From: Enoplosus armatus
Taxonomy: Eukaryota > Chordata > Actinopteri > Centrarchiformes > Enoplosidae
Assembly (NCBI RefSeq): GCF_043641665.1
Contig: NC_092186.1
Span: forward strand, 21,694,501-21,758,500
Reading direction: 5' to 3'
DNA length: 64,000 bases
How positions within the stretch are numbered: position 1 is the first letter of the stretch; each line of letters starts with the position of its first letter. Both the position numbers and the translations under genes were made by a program. The notes under the pieces were generated by a model. The model ran no database searches, had not been told where the DNA came from, and worked only from the letters and a program-made list of their open reading frames with translations. Positions 1-13,574 of the stretch are shown here, one piece after another.

Positions 1-1219
1 CCTGATAATGGAGTAACTCAATGACAGATTCCACCCAGTGACTCAAAGGCACTGACAAGGTAAGCCTCAAATTACGCTGCCGGAGAATGAGGGGTGGAGC
101 AGACGGGGGTAGAGTTACGTTTTAAATGGGGACGGCGGGGTGCTAGCTTGATAACAAAACCTTCAGATCTCGTCCGAAATGGTACAGCGCGAACTTCAAA
201 TGTTGACGTCTCTGTGCCAGAAAAAGAAAACACACACACACACACAGAAATGCAAAAAAGAGATGACGAATGTCAGCTGCAACTCCAGAAATCAGAACTC
301 GCACCAAAGCCAATGGTGCTGTTTGGGGGGGACCACTGCCTCCCCTCACTGCACAGGGGAAAAGGTAAAAATGCCAAGGAGTCAGAAGGATGAAGTGAAA
401 TCCAGCTCGACTGACACACCTGCAGACTGCCAGTCAGGCCACATCTGAGCATCAGAGCAGGTGTCCACACAGACAGACAGCACGCAGACAAACTGCAACT
501 GCAGTTGTTTTCATGGGCAGATGCAGACTGTTTTTACTGGACGCACATCTCTTACACTCATGGAAAACCGCTCTGACAAATCCATGAAACATACCACTTC
601 AGTCTAACTCACATTAGCTTCGTGCCAAGTCCGATTTTCACAGCTTGTACAACAACATGATAGCCTCAAAACCAGTGAAGGACGCTGGATGCATATTTTC
701 ATGAATAATCTGAAAGGGTTATATGAAATCTGAATGGAGTCATGGAAGAGTGAGAGTGACAAAAAGCATTAATTACATCTCAGCAGCCGACAGAACCATT
801 TCACTGTGATATGAGAGAAGACCAGAAACAAAGACTGAACTAAAGAATAAACTAGAAAAAGTAAACGAGGGGTGATTCATTAATGCCGCATGCACCAACA
901 AGAGCAGAAAACAAGAATTTATTTAAAAAAAACAGCACCAACAGCAGAGAAAAGGGTGGAAAGGACAGGAAGGAGACAGAAACCGAGCACAAACTGGAGC
1001 TGAGGGAGGGATGAGCGGTGACAGAGGCGGATCCAGGGGGATCAGAGGGAGCCCTCAAAGCCGACTCCCAGAGCCGGGATGAAGGCGGCTCAGTGTGGAA
1101 GCAGAGAAGATGAAACACCATTTGGGGGCAGCAGCCCCCCGCCCCCCCCCGCGTCGCCTCGCCGCTGTGTTCAGGGCCTGAGAGCGCCTCTGCCTCTGAA
1201 GTGCAAAACACCCCCCCTC

Positions 1220-1294
1220 CACACACACACACTCACACACACACACACACACTCACACACACTCACTCACACACACACACACACTCACTCACAC
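1220..1294. repeat. CA/CTCA compound microsatellite
   Basis: 75 bp of alternating CA with CTCA interruptions in cachd1 intron 1. Confidence 0.95.
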
Positions 1295-1398
1295 CCTGCA
1301 GCACCCAGCACTGCACCTCCTGCCATTTGGTGACTCAACGTAGCTCTGAGCGGACAGACACGGCAGCGTTTGTGTTCACATAGTGTGTTTAAAATCAA

Positions 1399-1680
1399 TT
1401 AGCTGCAACCGATTATTTTCATTTACTACTAAATCGATTTGTTGTTTGGTCCATATAACAGACAATAGGGCGCAAAGCCTGCCCCAGTTTCCTAAAACAG
1501 TCTAAAAGGTGTTTCGTTTATTATCACGTTGGACAAACACAAACAGCAAATCCTCAGAATGAAGACGGTAGAATATTTGGGACTTTTTTCATTGAAAAAT
1601 GACCCTCATTTCCAACATGTGTGTCAATTTTCTGTCCACCAACTAATCCATTCATCGTTTCAGCTCCAACTCAAATTGCT
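1399..1680. repeat. interspersed repeat of the GCTGCAACCGATTATTTTCAT type
   Basis: Ends are TTAGCTGCAACCGATTATTT and CAACTAATCCATTCATCGTT followed by TCAGCTCCAAC. The inner part carries TTGTTTGGTCCATATAACAGA and CAGCAAATCCTCAGAATGA. This AT-rich, inverted-ended family is common in percomorph genomes. Related copies lie near 14.6, 34.8 and 35.8 kb. Confidence 0.6.
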
Positions 1681-2103
1681 TGCTTTCTGACCAAAAGTCC
1701 AACACCGAATGATTTTGAGGCGGTTATCACAAAATACTTCGAATAAACCGGCCAAGATTCACATTTACAGGCTAGAACCAGGCACTTTGGCATATTTGCT
1801 GATCAGGGGCATCAAATGATCATTTTATCAATCATCAGATCGTGTCACGGTTCGTGTCAAGGTTCATATCATTTAAATATGGAAATACATGTGTGTTGCA
1901 TGAACCATCTCGCCTCTAAGAAAAACAAAAACAAGTCAGCTGCAGTCAGAGCTGCAGCCATGAACTAGTCGATGACAGAAAATTCACTCACAGCTACTTT
2001 GACAACAGAGATCATTTGAGCCATTTATCAAGCAAAAATGCAGCTATACAGCTTCTGGAATTTGCTTTTCTCCTGTTTGTCATTGTGAGCTGAACATCTT
2101 TTT

Positions 2104-2123
2104 GGGGGGGGGGGGGGGGGGGG
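2104..2123. repeat. G20 homopolymer
   Basis: Twenty consecutive G in cachd1 intron 1. The length is liable to sequencing error, and the run has G-quadruplex potential. Confidence 0.9.
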
Positions 2124-2994
2124 ACATCATCCACAATCATCACCATGAGCTCTGGGAACTTGTGATGGCACCCTTTTCACTGTTCTCTGACGTTTCACCA
2201 ACCACGCTCGATGGATCGATCACTCAAACCAATCAGCAATAGATGAACTGAATATAATAAGTTACAGGTCCACGTGATGTGCCAACGGCGTCTGATCTGA
2301 TTCGCTGTTCGTATCTGATCGATCTCCTCGTGCCCAAAAGGCCGCTTCTCTCTGATCAACTTGAATGAAAACGGATTTCTTCCTGTTATTTCCTGTCGGG
2401 GGGGGGGGGGCGGCTGAACTACAACAATGGCACTTGTCCATCTTCATAACCAGCACTACACGACCACAGCACACAGTTCACTGCGTCAAGCCGTCGTTGT
2501 TGTTGTTTGAGGACACACGAGGGCCGGTTTCATTTGAAAAGAAGAATACAACGAAACGTTGCTTCACTGCAGGTGACAGTTTCTGCGCCCCTCCCGGCAG
2601 ACAGCGCGCTGAAACAAGTCATCTGCAGCAAAAAGGCGTCTATTTAAAAACAGATGACGGGATGACGATGATGATGGCGGAGCAGCAGGCAGCTCAGGAC
2701 CCCCAAACCTGCAGCGTGTTGATGCCCCACATGAATGCGTCCCAACTTCAAAGCGCCTGTTGTTGCGCTGCTCCACTGAGCGGCCCGACGCCGGCGACCG
2801 GAGAGCTCATTGTTTCATAACATTTTAACATTTCTGTTGACAAAAGTTTCCCCCCGTGGTCATTGCATTCATTTGGCCTATTTTGACAAGCCTCTCTGTG
2901 CCACTTTAAATCGGCTCTAACTCCCAAGTGGCACATGAATAAATACCTCTCAGCACAACAATGTTAGAAAACATGCCTCCTCCTCGTTGTTTAC

Positions 2995-3243
2995 CTGCAT
3001 AGTGAACACCCCCAGCTCCTGGGAGGACAGCTTCTTCATCTGCTCGGACAAAACTTGCGCCTCTTCCAGGATGGAAAACTCCGCCTCGGCTCCGCAATAT
3101 CCACAAGAAAGAGCCGAGCAGATCAAGACGAGGCTCCACGGGAAAGCCAACGAGCCCCCGTGCAGCCGGAGGTGTTTATCCCGGAACGCAGCGCGCGTAT
3201 TCGGCGTCAAAACCAGAGGCTTCTCCCCCGTCCGCCTCGCCAT
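2995..3243 (-). CDS. cachd1: cachd1 first coding exon (gene runs off left edge)
   Basis: A 249-nt exon encoding the first 83 residues of the Cache-domain-containing protein 1. It starts at an ATG in good context (ATCATGG, A at -3 and G at +4) with MARRTGEKP. A hydrophobic signal segment (SLAFPWSLVLICSALSCG) precedes the mature start AEAEFSILEEAQVLSEQMKK and LSSQELGVFTMQ. Human CACHD1 reads EADFSILDEAQVLASQMRR and LAAEELGVVTMQ at the same place. The pre-signal segment is longer than in human. The donor GTAAACAA ends the exon in phase 0. Family knowledge: a type I membrane protein related to alpha2delta calcium-channel subunits. Synteny with ror1 supports the call. Confidence 0.95.
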
Positions 3244-3760
3244 GATGGCCGTGGGTCTGCAAGCTGGAGAAACACCCGAGTCTGAACTGGTGGCGGATCG
3301 AGAAAAAACTTCAAGGGAAACTACTTTTACAACTTTGCAGCGTAGAGTGCGTGAGCCCTTTCTCTCCGGTACAAGTCTCCACAGTTCCCAGCAGCGCAAA
3401 CCATCGCAACTCCCTGAAATCCCTCAAGAGAAGAAAGTAGATCCATGCGTGAAAGCGGATATGGCTCTTCTTTTAAAAAAAAAAAAAAAAAAAACCTTGT
3501 CGGTGTTCCGTCTTCGGTCGGTCGCTCCAACTCCTGGAAGTCTGGCAAAGTGTGTGTGAGCCGAAGATTCACCACAATGGGGGTGAAAGTGGGAGGCGTG
3601 GAAACACAGGAGTCGCTACCCGGCGCCTGGATCTGCGGATCAATGGATCAGGGTTTCGTGACGCCTTCAAATGCTGCTGGGACGAAGGCGCCCCGGGTAA
3701 AACGGCCGGCGTGGAAAGACCCTCCAAACAGGCAAATACGACGAGGAATGTTTTTATTCT
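3244..3760 (-). promoter_or_regulatory. cachd1: CpG-rich 5' flank and promoter region of cachd1
   Basis: CpG dinucleotides are dense from the cachd1 exon (about 3.0 kb) to about 3.74 kb, clearly above the surrounding DNA, including GGTCGGTCGCTCC, CGGCGCC and GGCGCCCCGGG clusters. This is the expected place for the 5' UTR and transcription start. A 20-base poly(A) run (poly(T) in the sense strand) at 3475-3494 interrupts it. No convincing TATA box was seen. The reading frame stays open upstream of the ATG but offers no other in-frame ATG, which supports the chosen start. Confidence 0.6.
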
Positions 3761-6700
3761 TCACCCAGCACGTGTGTGCATGAAGCAGGCAGCAGGACTC
3801 AGCAAGGAGTTTAGAAATACAGAGAAGTCCAGGTCCCCTGAATGCACCCACCCACTATCGCCACCCCTCCAAAAATGTGTGACACCAAAAGGAAAGTCTC
3901 TGAAATGTTTGCAAACATTCTTGATTATTGTTGTATTAATTACATTAGCTGTAAATACACCTTCAAAGCCTTTACACTGCCAGGAAAAAAATGCTGGCGT
4001 GGAAATACTGAATTATTGATTCATGTTTAATTGTTGGCTTAAAAGTCAAGCCAGTTTTAATTATATGGCCAAAAATCCCACACTGGCTTCCAAGCATTCA
4101 ACCCCCCTCTAATAAGGACAATCTCCTTTAATGGGGGGGGGGCAAACCTCATCAGAGGAGGGATCCCTCTTCCAGGAAGGCCTGATAAGCAATCCACATT
4201 CAATATATTGAATCTAAAAATTCTGGAATCAGCCAATAAAATGGCCACCATATGGGGAAAAAAACCCTAAATTCTCACAAATAAATACAGAGGACATGAC
4301 CTCTGTGTGTCATATCAGTGACTGACCATCTTGTTCTTCTAAATGGTGACTTTTAATTCTCATACATGCACATAACTACAGGCGATTTTGGAACAAAGGC
4401 ATCTTGAATGTAATTAGTGAAGCAGTTTAGAAAGATCGATTTGGCAGCCAAAGTGCCCTCAAAATCTTCTATTACCTTTTATATTGAAGCTGAGTTTCTA
4501 TAGACACAACCTTTAGTTTTACAGCCGCTGGTGCAGTTCACACAGTCCACACAGGCGCACAGAGGGATCCTCTGCTTTTAGGGATTAAAGTAATAAACTG
4601 GTGATGTATGTGGGATCATTGATTTCGCCTGCAGGTACAACTGTGGGAAAAATAATGAACATGGATGAATGCAGCACCCAATGTGGCAACCCGGCAGAGA
4701 CTCCACTCCTGCGAGAGTCCAGCTCTTGTTTTGGTTGCAGCTGCGATTGCACTTTGGCTGAGCTGCTTTGAGGAAGATCAGAGGTTTGTGTATTTGGGCA
4801 ATTCACATGATGATTGCTGACTGCAAAATGAAAAAAAGAGAGAAGAAGAAACTATGGCAGATAGCTCATTTGTTAAAGAATCTTGGCGTCACGGCCAATG
4901 ATGAGAGGCTTCGAATTGTACCAGCACTCCAACCCATCCAACAGCTGACCTCTAATCAGTGCTCTCTCTCGCTCTCTCTACTTCATTGGACTGCAGAGTG
5001 TACTTGGTTTGCAGCTGCACAACTGGCTTCTTCCCAGCCATCTTAAGGCTTCTTGATTTTCTGGTTAACCAATGTTGCATTCAGGCACAAAATATCTGTT
5101 TCATGGCTGTTTGATCAGGAAAAATTCAGCCCCCCCCCCCCCCTGTTTTACAAACAGAAAAAAAATCACATTACAAGCTGTCAAAGAGAGAAATGCACTG
5201 GTGCGTTTACTTCACACACACAAACAAGCACACACTCTACAAAATGAATGAATGTGGGCCTGCTGTAGCCACATCATATTAATTCTGGTTGTTTGCTGTG
5301 TGACTGTCAGAAAATATGAGCTAGATAGAAACTGTAGGTTTCAGCGAAGACAGAGTAAAATGGTGAGGACAAATTATTTACATACATTGCTGGGGGGTGA
5401 CATGTCTCCGTGTCTGTAAAATTAAACAGTTAACAGTTAGTTAGATGCCACAGTTAAGCTCGGTACACATTTTAGATGTCCACCAAAGAAAATGTTATTA
5501 ATTCTTTACCCAATCTAACCATAACTTTTAGAGACAGCCTGTGGAGATGGACGGATGGAATCGGATGAAAACAAACCTTCCGTCCAGCTCTGCCGGTCGT
5601 GTAATGAGGGCCCAGGTGGCGTTGTATTGCTTGCTTCATTCATTTGCACGTAGAATAGCCCACTTCAACTCAGTGACACAAAGGTTTGCAAAGTAGATGT
5701 CTTTAAGCGTCTGTGGAAGCTGTTTCTGGCATGTTAGGTTTGGTTTAAGATCCTGATGAGTAATTCAATTAAACTCAATTTTATACAGTGCCAAATCATT
5801 ACAGAAGTGATCTCAGAGCAGTTTTCATATAGACAAGGTCAAGATGGCACTCTTTATAATATCATTTACAGAGACCCAACAGAGTCGCCGTAACAGCAGT
5901 CAGCTGTAAGTCCTTTTAACATCAACTGTGACTATTTCTTATTTTCGTTTCTTCATTGTGCATCACTTGCTGGAGAGTCAACATATTATAAATATATAGT
6001 TTTTGTGTTTTAGTCAGTCAGTCAACTGTGTTTAGTTATGGTCTTGATCATGGTGAGGATAGAGCAGCCTGCCTGCCACGATCGTCTCACACTGGAGCCA
6101 AAATAATTTCTATGCCTTTTAACTGAAGTATTTGTGGGGTGTGGTATTTGGAGAGGTAAAAGTCAAGGCTAACAACATCACATTGTTACATGGATTGCAA
6201 TGAAGCTCAATGTTGCTGTGGAACAAGTCATTTTACTGAATATTCTACCATAAACAGAAGATGATTAGGACAAATGTTGATATTATGGCTACCAATGGAG
6301 CTTTTTCAGGATGCACCACTTCTTTCTTTTACCAAGAATGACATTTGTTTCTAATTGTCCTCTCAAGATTTAATTCGAATGGAAGGCTCTGCTTGTGAAA
6401 TACAAGTGTGATTGATGCAGTGGGCCAACTCTTTGCAAACCAGGGATTTGCAGCACGAAAAGTGCTCCTGACTCCAGACTTTGCCTCGCTCCTGAATGGG
6501 TCGTCTGTCTGTGTCTTTGGCAGCAGACGCCATCAGATGTTTGCATGGCCGTCAGATTCTTTTAGACACTTACAAACACAAGGGTGTTTGTTGAGTGGTT
6601 AGATGAAGTGTGTGCACCACATACATGATCAGCTCCCCAGAAAACCCCTGTTTTCTTGTGTTGTTTCCCCTTCAACTCTCAGGCATTCTTTGACATGGCA

Positions 6701-8764
6701 CAAATGGGAACTGTTTTTGGAGGGAGGTTCATTTCCTGTATTGGTTGCAATATTTGCACAGGAGAAAATATATAAAGATCCGTGTGCAAACATTAGACAG
6801 AATGTATAAATTAACATCATTCAAAGCAGACTAAAATAACTCAAAGTAAAGTTTAAATACCACAACCTTTTAAAACGATATGGTCAATTCCCGCTCTTCA
6901 CCTCTCAGCCACAGAGCTGAGCTGAGCTCATCACAGCTCCGGTGTCGGTGAGAGAAGTGTTCGCTCCACACCTGTTATCTGTGTGTGCATGTGCATTGCT
7001 ACCACAGGTGTACTCTGTTCTGAGCACTGATGCAGAGATGTTCAGAGAAAGGAGTCAGAAAACAGAGGTGTAAATGTGGCGCAAAATGATTCACACTCTG
7101 TCCCTCTGTCACCTGTTCCTTGCACCCAGAGCAACCAGCACGATCCCTCACCGGCTTCCCACCAGCAAACAGGTTGTGGTCCTTCAGAAGCACGACAAAG
7201 CCGGGGGGGGTACCGCTGCCAGGAGTCGTGGGCAAGTGAGTTGTCCCTGCACCACCCATGTGCCATGTTTAAAATGGTGTTTGATTTCTTAACCACAATA
7301 ATGAGCTTTTCCAGTAAACACACGGTAAAGTCACGTTTCATTTCATTTGCGTCATTCACCAAGGTCACTAAAGAGCTCATGTTTGACTTCTGAAAAGGCA
7401 ACAGCAGGCATGATTAACACAACATCTCCAAATCAATCCTTCACTACAGAGATCGTTGTCTCGTAAAGCAGTAAAATGTGACATTATTTATGAGCGAACA
7501 CAGCTGTGGGTTCATGCCATGAAAAGCAACTGCAACACCAGTTTGACTTGCACTCATTGTTTCTTCACTTTATCTTTTGGATCGCTTTCAGGCTACAGCT
7601 CAGCCAAAGGAACGCGTCTGTCTGTAAAATCACTAATCCTGACTGGCTGTCAGACGGGCATATCTCTGTGGAGCGAGCGCTGCCGGTTCATTCAGAGCAA
7701 AATATTTCATTACACAAGAAAGCAGGCAAGGGTCTTCATTAACAGAGACAGAAGGATTTTGTTTTACAGGATTACCCCATTTGCATTATTTTAATTACTG
7801 CACAGACCCACAAAGCCACCTGGTTTGGGAAGATAAAGGGGAGAAGAGGAGAAAGTGAGGCTGATTAGTCCAGGATTCAGGATTTGTGAATATATTAAAT
7901 GAGATTTGGGGTGAGATGCAAGGAGGTCCTGTTCAAAGCAAGACAGGAAGACTATGTGGTTTCACATCTGGCTTCAAAGGCAGCCCTGGCTGAGAGAAGG
8001 AAACAGGAAGTTCTTGGCTCGGGATCTAATATTACCTGTTACCTGTCGAGACTAGATTTGAAGCCCGACTCAGTGAGGTTACACGGCGTCTAATATAAGA
8101 ATACCGTTGTGTTAGGGAAGGTGTCTGTGCGTGTGGGAAGTAGACAATGCAACAAGCATGCTGTGTAAATAAAGCCAAAGTCAAATGCAACTGACTGAGC
8201 TTGACAATTCCCCACTGCAATAATCAGTAAACCCAGGGGTTGATAGTGACACATGGAGGCTTGTTAGACTTTTAAGCAGCAACACTCCTCCTGGCACAAC
8301 AAGGCCCTTACATAACATTAGAAGGTATGGTGCTCAAGTAAGATATGACAGGTAGAAATGATACACAAGACTATCCACTGGAGAAGTCACCCTAAAAAAG
8401 AATGAACACAAAATCGACTCTCTTTACAGCTGCATGTTACGTTACATGACGCTCTAATGTGCATTTTTATTGTCAGTTGTATGTTATATTGTATACAGAC
8501 TTCCCTGAAGCTCTGGGAGGAAGGAGATGCTCACATAAAAAGCAGTATAATTTAAATCCGTCCCGTATAGGACAGGCACACAAATCGGAACGGCATCTTT
8601 TTATACAGGCAGCCCATTCAAAAAGGACAGGGTTGCTTTATTTCTGTGGGTTGGTCGGTGCCGCAGACACCCGTATTTATGTGCACAGGCACTGAAAAGG
8701 TGACGTAAATGGGATTTCAGTTTTTTAGGATTCCGTTTAACATCTGGCTGGTTTAGATTACAAG

Positions 8765-9226
8765 ATTTTTTTCGACATTTTGGGGAATATGCTTATTCGA
8801 AGATTGATACCACTCACACGTCCGTCCGTCCGTTAAATATGAAACTAAAAAGCCAGCAGCCGATTGGCTGAGCTTTGCATGAAGACTGGAAGCAGGTTCA
8901 AGTTCAAAAATATGCCTGAACCAGCACCTCTAAAGCTCACGAATTAACACTTTATATCATGTCCATTTAATAATTTAAAATTGTCACTTTTTTAAAATAC
9001 GGATTGACTTCATTATGTTTAACATGTTAATTAGTGAGCTTTAGAGGCGTGGGTTAACTTTGAACAGAGCCATGCTAGCTGTTTCCCCACTGCTTCCAGT
9101 CTTTATGCTAAGCTAAGCTAACCATCTCTTGGTGGTAGGTTCATACTGGTATCAATTTTCTCATCTGACTCTCAGCATGAAGCCGAATTGAAGCCTATTT
9201 CACAAAATGTAGAAATATTCCTTTAT
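8765..9226. mobile_element. long palindromic interspersed repeat, near full length
   Basis: Begins CGACATTTTGGGGAATATGC and ends with its approximate inverse, CACAAAATGTAGAAATATTCC. The two halves are inverted copies: CACCTCTAAAGCTCACGAATT pairs with AATTAGTGAGCTTTAGAGGCG, and AAGACTGGAAGCAG with CTGCTTCCAGTCTTTATG. The AGCTTAGCATAAAGACTGGAA core is one I associate with an abundant percomorph family. Other copies lie at 12.88, 49.69 and 53.35 kb. Confidence 0.75.
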
Positions 9227-11736
9227 CTCTTGCCCTTGTAACATCTGTATCTGTTGATCAGTTGCTGTTGTCCCTTTAAACTAACCAACTGACAAAAAAA
9301 AATGGCATCTTTTATTAAAAATTGAGGTGATACTCTGGATTCACTGTTGTTTTTTGCTCTGTGGATCTTGCTGTCCTGTTTCTTACTACATGTACGGCAT
9401 GTGGACTACAGCCCCACAAAATATCCCTTTGATGGACACAGTCTGGTTACGTTTTGCGTTAAAACAGATTCATAACACAAGTCACACCTCATGGCAGTAA
9501 AAAATACCACAAAGCACTGTCTGTTCAGAGCATAAACGATATTCATCATCATGAAAGTCAACCAGGCTTTCATTAATTGTTGGTAAGTTGAATGACTGGA
9601 GGTATGAGGTCACATGACATTGGTTTTGATACACTGCATGAATGTCCTCACCACAGCTCTTTGCCATCTCTTTCTTCCCAGCTGGTCCTGGGTCTGCCTC
9701 AAACCACTCGGAGGAAATGTTTCGGGTGCAGCTGCTCCTAATACTCCTCTTTGGTTTGGACAACAACATCATCATGTTGAGGAAAAACATTGTTCATCCT
9801 CTCTAAATGTCTTCACGGAGGGATGAAGGAAGGAGAATAAAAGCAGCACAACAAACCAGTGAGTTAGAATAAGTTCATTAATGGACTACTGTGACATATT
9901 GTTCAACTCTAAATCGTCCACATGCCTGTGGTTGATAGCTGTTAATATAATAAACAGTCAATAGAACCATTATAACAGTATCTGACATGATATATAGAAA
10001 ATGACCCTCTCACGATCTATAAACAGCAATTATCTCTGACAGCATAAAAGCATAGAGGACTGACTAACCTGATTTTCTCTCTTGATGACCACGGCGCCTT
10101 GCAGATCACGCCGTGGTGAAAACAGAAATCATTTTAGACGTAAACAACCTCCCAGTTCCCAGCTGACATGAACTCACTGGCAGCATCAGAGCTTCAGCTT
10201 CAGAGTCTCTGGGCATCCGTCCATCTGCAGACAGGAAACGCTCCGGGGACAAACTAGCTAGACCCGGTTCTTCTTAATGCGTGACAGACCCTTGTGCTTC
10301 ACATGGCCATAAAAGAACGACAGAGGAAGAGGGGGGGGACAAAACAAAAACAGAAAGAAATGGATAATCAAAAAGGCTCATATTGTTCAGGGTCACAGCC
10401 AGACATGAAGACACAGCTGTGCATAATGTTTGTTGACCTACGTGACCTTGAAACCTTTACAACATCATTACCAGTGACCTTCCTGATAACAATAACAATA
10501 ATAATAAAATGTATCATCTTTGAACAGGGGTGTAGCATTAAAATTTGGGCCCTGTGCATATGCAGTCTCAGTGGGCCCCTTTACCTGCTTAATACGTTTA
10601 TACTCATGCATGTACAATCAACAACTAAACACATGCATCTGTGGGGCCGTTATTAACATAATAAGTAATGAACTGCTTACATTACATTACATATTATATT
10701 ACAAGCAATTTTTAAAAAAGAAATCCGCGATATTAAATACTGTCTGCACATTTTAGCCCTCATTTCTCAACATAACGTACAACTTTTATTATGAGGTTTG
10801 CTTTAAGGAGGATTATTTCCTCCATGCTTCTTTAATTCTGTATTATGCTCTGGGCATGACCCAAAGCTAAAAAAGAAAAAGACACTTTGCTTTTGAAAAC
10901 ACTGAACACGCTCCTTTTCAGACTGTCATCAAAACATTTAATGGAGAGTCATGGAAGTAAATTTTATTCATGGAGCAAATTCTTGTGGCTTTTACTTTAT
11001 TTATTTATTTTTCTCTCCCCCAAAGTCTCAGTTTGTTGTTGGAGCAGCAGAAAACTGCCCAGGAAGCATATCTTGTTAAAACTGGACAAACGTATGGGAT
11101 CTCCTGGACAGATTTCTTGGCCAAAGTGCTTAAACACGTGAAATCCTTTATAAACATTACAGTGTTATACGCAGGTTTATAAGTAAGGTGCTACGGCAGT
11201 AATGGCGGCTTCTCTACTTCCGCCAACAACGATATTTCAGTGTGGACCAACCAACTCACAGACTGACAGGCAGACCATCATTGTCATCCGTAAAGCTATG
11301 CTACTAGCGTGGCTAAAAATATGAGAACGATCGTATCAAAGCAGATCAAGTTATTTGACCTGTCCATACAACAAGGTCTGTGTCTTGGTGCTTTACCTTT
11401 GAAAGGATGAAGGTTTAGCTCCTGTTTAAGAACCCATTTAACAGTCCATAAAAGAGCAGCAACACAGAAAGAGGAGAAGAGAGACTGGGAGATGGATCTG
11501 ATTACAGCTGGATTTTAGATCCACTGGCTATGAAGTGATAGCATGCCATGATTACAGGGAACAAGCCCCAAACATCAATACAGAAAAACATGAAGGAGCA
11601 ACTGCCAGATAAGACGAAACCAGTGATTTCACACAGCGAAACTGTGCCGCTAACCCTATTGGGTTTTAATTAGCTGCAGCAGTGCCCATCACTACACACA
11701 CATCAATACGATCTCTGCTGGATATGGAGAGCAACA

Positions 11737-11755
11737 TGAAGAAGAAGAAGAAGAA

Positions 11756-11802
<47 letters not shown>

Positions 11803-11811
11803 AGAAGAAGC
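11737..11811. repeat. GAA trinucleotide microsatellite
   Basis: 75 bp of GAA/AAG repeats (about 25 units) with one GAG interruption, purine-only on the plus strand. Confidence 0.95.
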
Positions 11812-12223
11812 AAGGGGTAGAGTAAGTCTTCAACCCGTACACACTCTACCCCTCTGCTGCCATCAATTTTTATGAATACATTTGCTCCACGTACGTCTGT
11901 GTGTGTCTGAGCAGGGGGTTGGGGTGGGGCTTTAAAGCAGGCACCATACAGTTACCATGGCAACGTGAGTCTTTGAAGTTTTTTGCCCCCATTTTTTTTT
12001 TTTTTTTTTTTACAGCTGGATATACCAACCAGATCTGCTCTGTTCTCCCCTCAGTTTTCTCGCTCCCCTCCCTCCCTTCTCTCACCCCTCTCCCTCTCAC
12101 TCCCTTTGCAACATCAAAATTTTCTCTTTGAAGACTTAAGCCGATTCCAAGTCAAACCCAATGCTATTTCTGGCTCCATTCAAGACTGGGGCTGTGGCTT
12201 TGTGCAGAGCTGTGTTTGACATC

Positions 12224-12250
12224 CGTGTGTGTGTGTGTGTGTGTGTGTGA
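12224..12250. repeat. GT microsatellite
   Basis: About 13 GT units. A similar tract lies at 12414-12436, followed by a purine-rich GA/GGA stretch to about 12600. Confidence 0.9.
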
Positions 12251-12875
12251 GACAGAAGAAAATATGACTCAGTGTGCTTGTGTATGAAAGATGTGTGTGG
12301 AAAAAACAGATATAGGTACACACGAATGAGCGTGTTCGCAGCACATAAACAAGCAGTCTGATTAACAAGCTGGTCGGGACCGATAATGAGAAATGTTGTT
12401 TCATGTGTTTGACTGTGTGTGTGTGTGTGTGTGTGTTGTATGCAAGTACAGACACAGACCTTTAAAAAAAAAGATATCAAAAGAGAAGGAGGGGAGAGAG
12501 GAGGGGACAAAAAGAGAAGGACGAGGAGATGAAAGGAGCAGAGAGGGGGAGGAGAGGAAGAGGAGAGAGACAGGAAGAGGAAGATGGGAGGAGGTGAATA
12601 AAAGACACAAGGAGCACTGAAATATGCCATGTTGTGTCATCATGTTTCCGATTCTGTGCCTCACACAGATAAAGATAAAATATTAATTTGAACACCCACA
12701 CACGGCTCACACTAAACTACACCCACAGATTTTCAAAGCCTGGTGTCGATCCTAGACATTCAAATGGGCCCAGTTTGATTTTTAAAGCAGTTTGGTGTTC
12801 ACAGTTAAACAGTACTAATATATATCAGAAGCCTGCAGCTGAAATTGCTCAAATAGCCTGCAAGATGTCCATGGA

Positions 12876-13502
12876 ATAGTTCAACATTTTGGGAAATACA
12901 CTTATTTGCTTTCTTGCTGAAGATTAATACGACTCATATCTCTGTGCTAAATATGAAGCTACAGCCAGCAGCCATTAGCTTAGCTTAGCATGAAGACTGG
13001 AAGCAGGAGGGGAAACAGCTAGCTTAGCTCTGCTGTTTTTTGTATGGATTAAACACATTAGATAAAACGTGCTAATTGGTGAGCTTTAGGGGTACTGGTA
13101 GGCGGGTTTTATAACTTTTGACAGAGCTAGGCTGGCTGTTCCCCGCATCTCCTGTCTTTGTGAGGAGCCAGCTCAATATCCTCTTAATATAACTCATGAA
13201 GGAGAGCTTTCAAAGGGTTTTATGTTCTCAGCGATGTTTTTTCCTCAGGTATCAATGTTTCCCTGGGTCAACATGTTAAAATCACCCACCTACAGCTTAC
13301 AGCCTATTGATGTGGACAGTTTCCTTGCCTTTAGACATTGATATCTCCACAGTGGCAGAGCGGATTTTTACCATTCAAACTGCTTTTGAGATAACTGGGT
13401 GCTGGCTGTTCATCTTTTGTGTACAGACATGTCAATCAATCCTCTCATGTAAGTCTCAGCAACAAAGTGAATAAGTGTATTTCCCCAAAGTATTCCTTTA
13501 AA
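12876..13502. mobile_element. second copy of the palindromic repeat, internally rearranged
   Basis: Starts ATAGTTCAACATTTTGGGAA and carries TTAGCTTAGCTTAGCATGAAG and GGTGAGCTTTAGGGGTACTGG. After about 13150 the family sequence is replaced by some 280 bp of other DNA. The expected terminus GTGAATAAGTGTATTTCCCC then resumes and ends at CTTTAA near 13502. A second stand-alone terminus of the same family lies at about 13575-13640 (AAATGTCGAACTATTCCTTT). Confidence 0.65.
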
Positions 13503-13574
13503 CCATCAAATTCATTATATGGGCTTTTTTTTTCAGGCAATTCAAGCTATTTTCTTCTAAAACTATCTGCTGGC

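Larger units (their letters stand above)
1..2994 (-). other. cachd1: cachd1 intron 1 (partial)
   Basis: The sequence left of the cachd1 donor is its first intron, continuing off the window. It holds a CA/CTCA compound microsatellite (1220-1294), a 20-base G run (2104-2123), a second G run near 2400, and a copy of an interspersed repeat (about 1399-1680). No further exon was recognised. Confidence 0.7.

Noticed and set aside
1220..1294. Regularly spaced repeats considered as a CRISPR array
   Set aside because: Simple microsatellite without unique spacers, in a vertebrate genome.
2365..2820. 151-codon plus-strand frame
   Set aside because: No recognisable domain. It lies in cachd1 intron 1 and crosses a G homopolymer.
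2987..3559. 190-codon plus-strand open frame over the cachd1 promoter
   Set aside because: It is largely antisense to the cachd1 exon and CpG-rich flank. Open frames are favoured there by composition, and no family resemblance was seen.
12136..12630. 164-codon minus-strand frame and overlapping frames
   Set aside because: Made of GT-repeat and GGA-tract translations (His/Thr, Ser/Leu/Pro runs); low complexity only.
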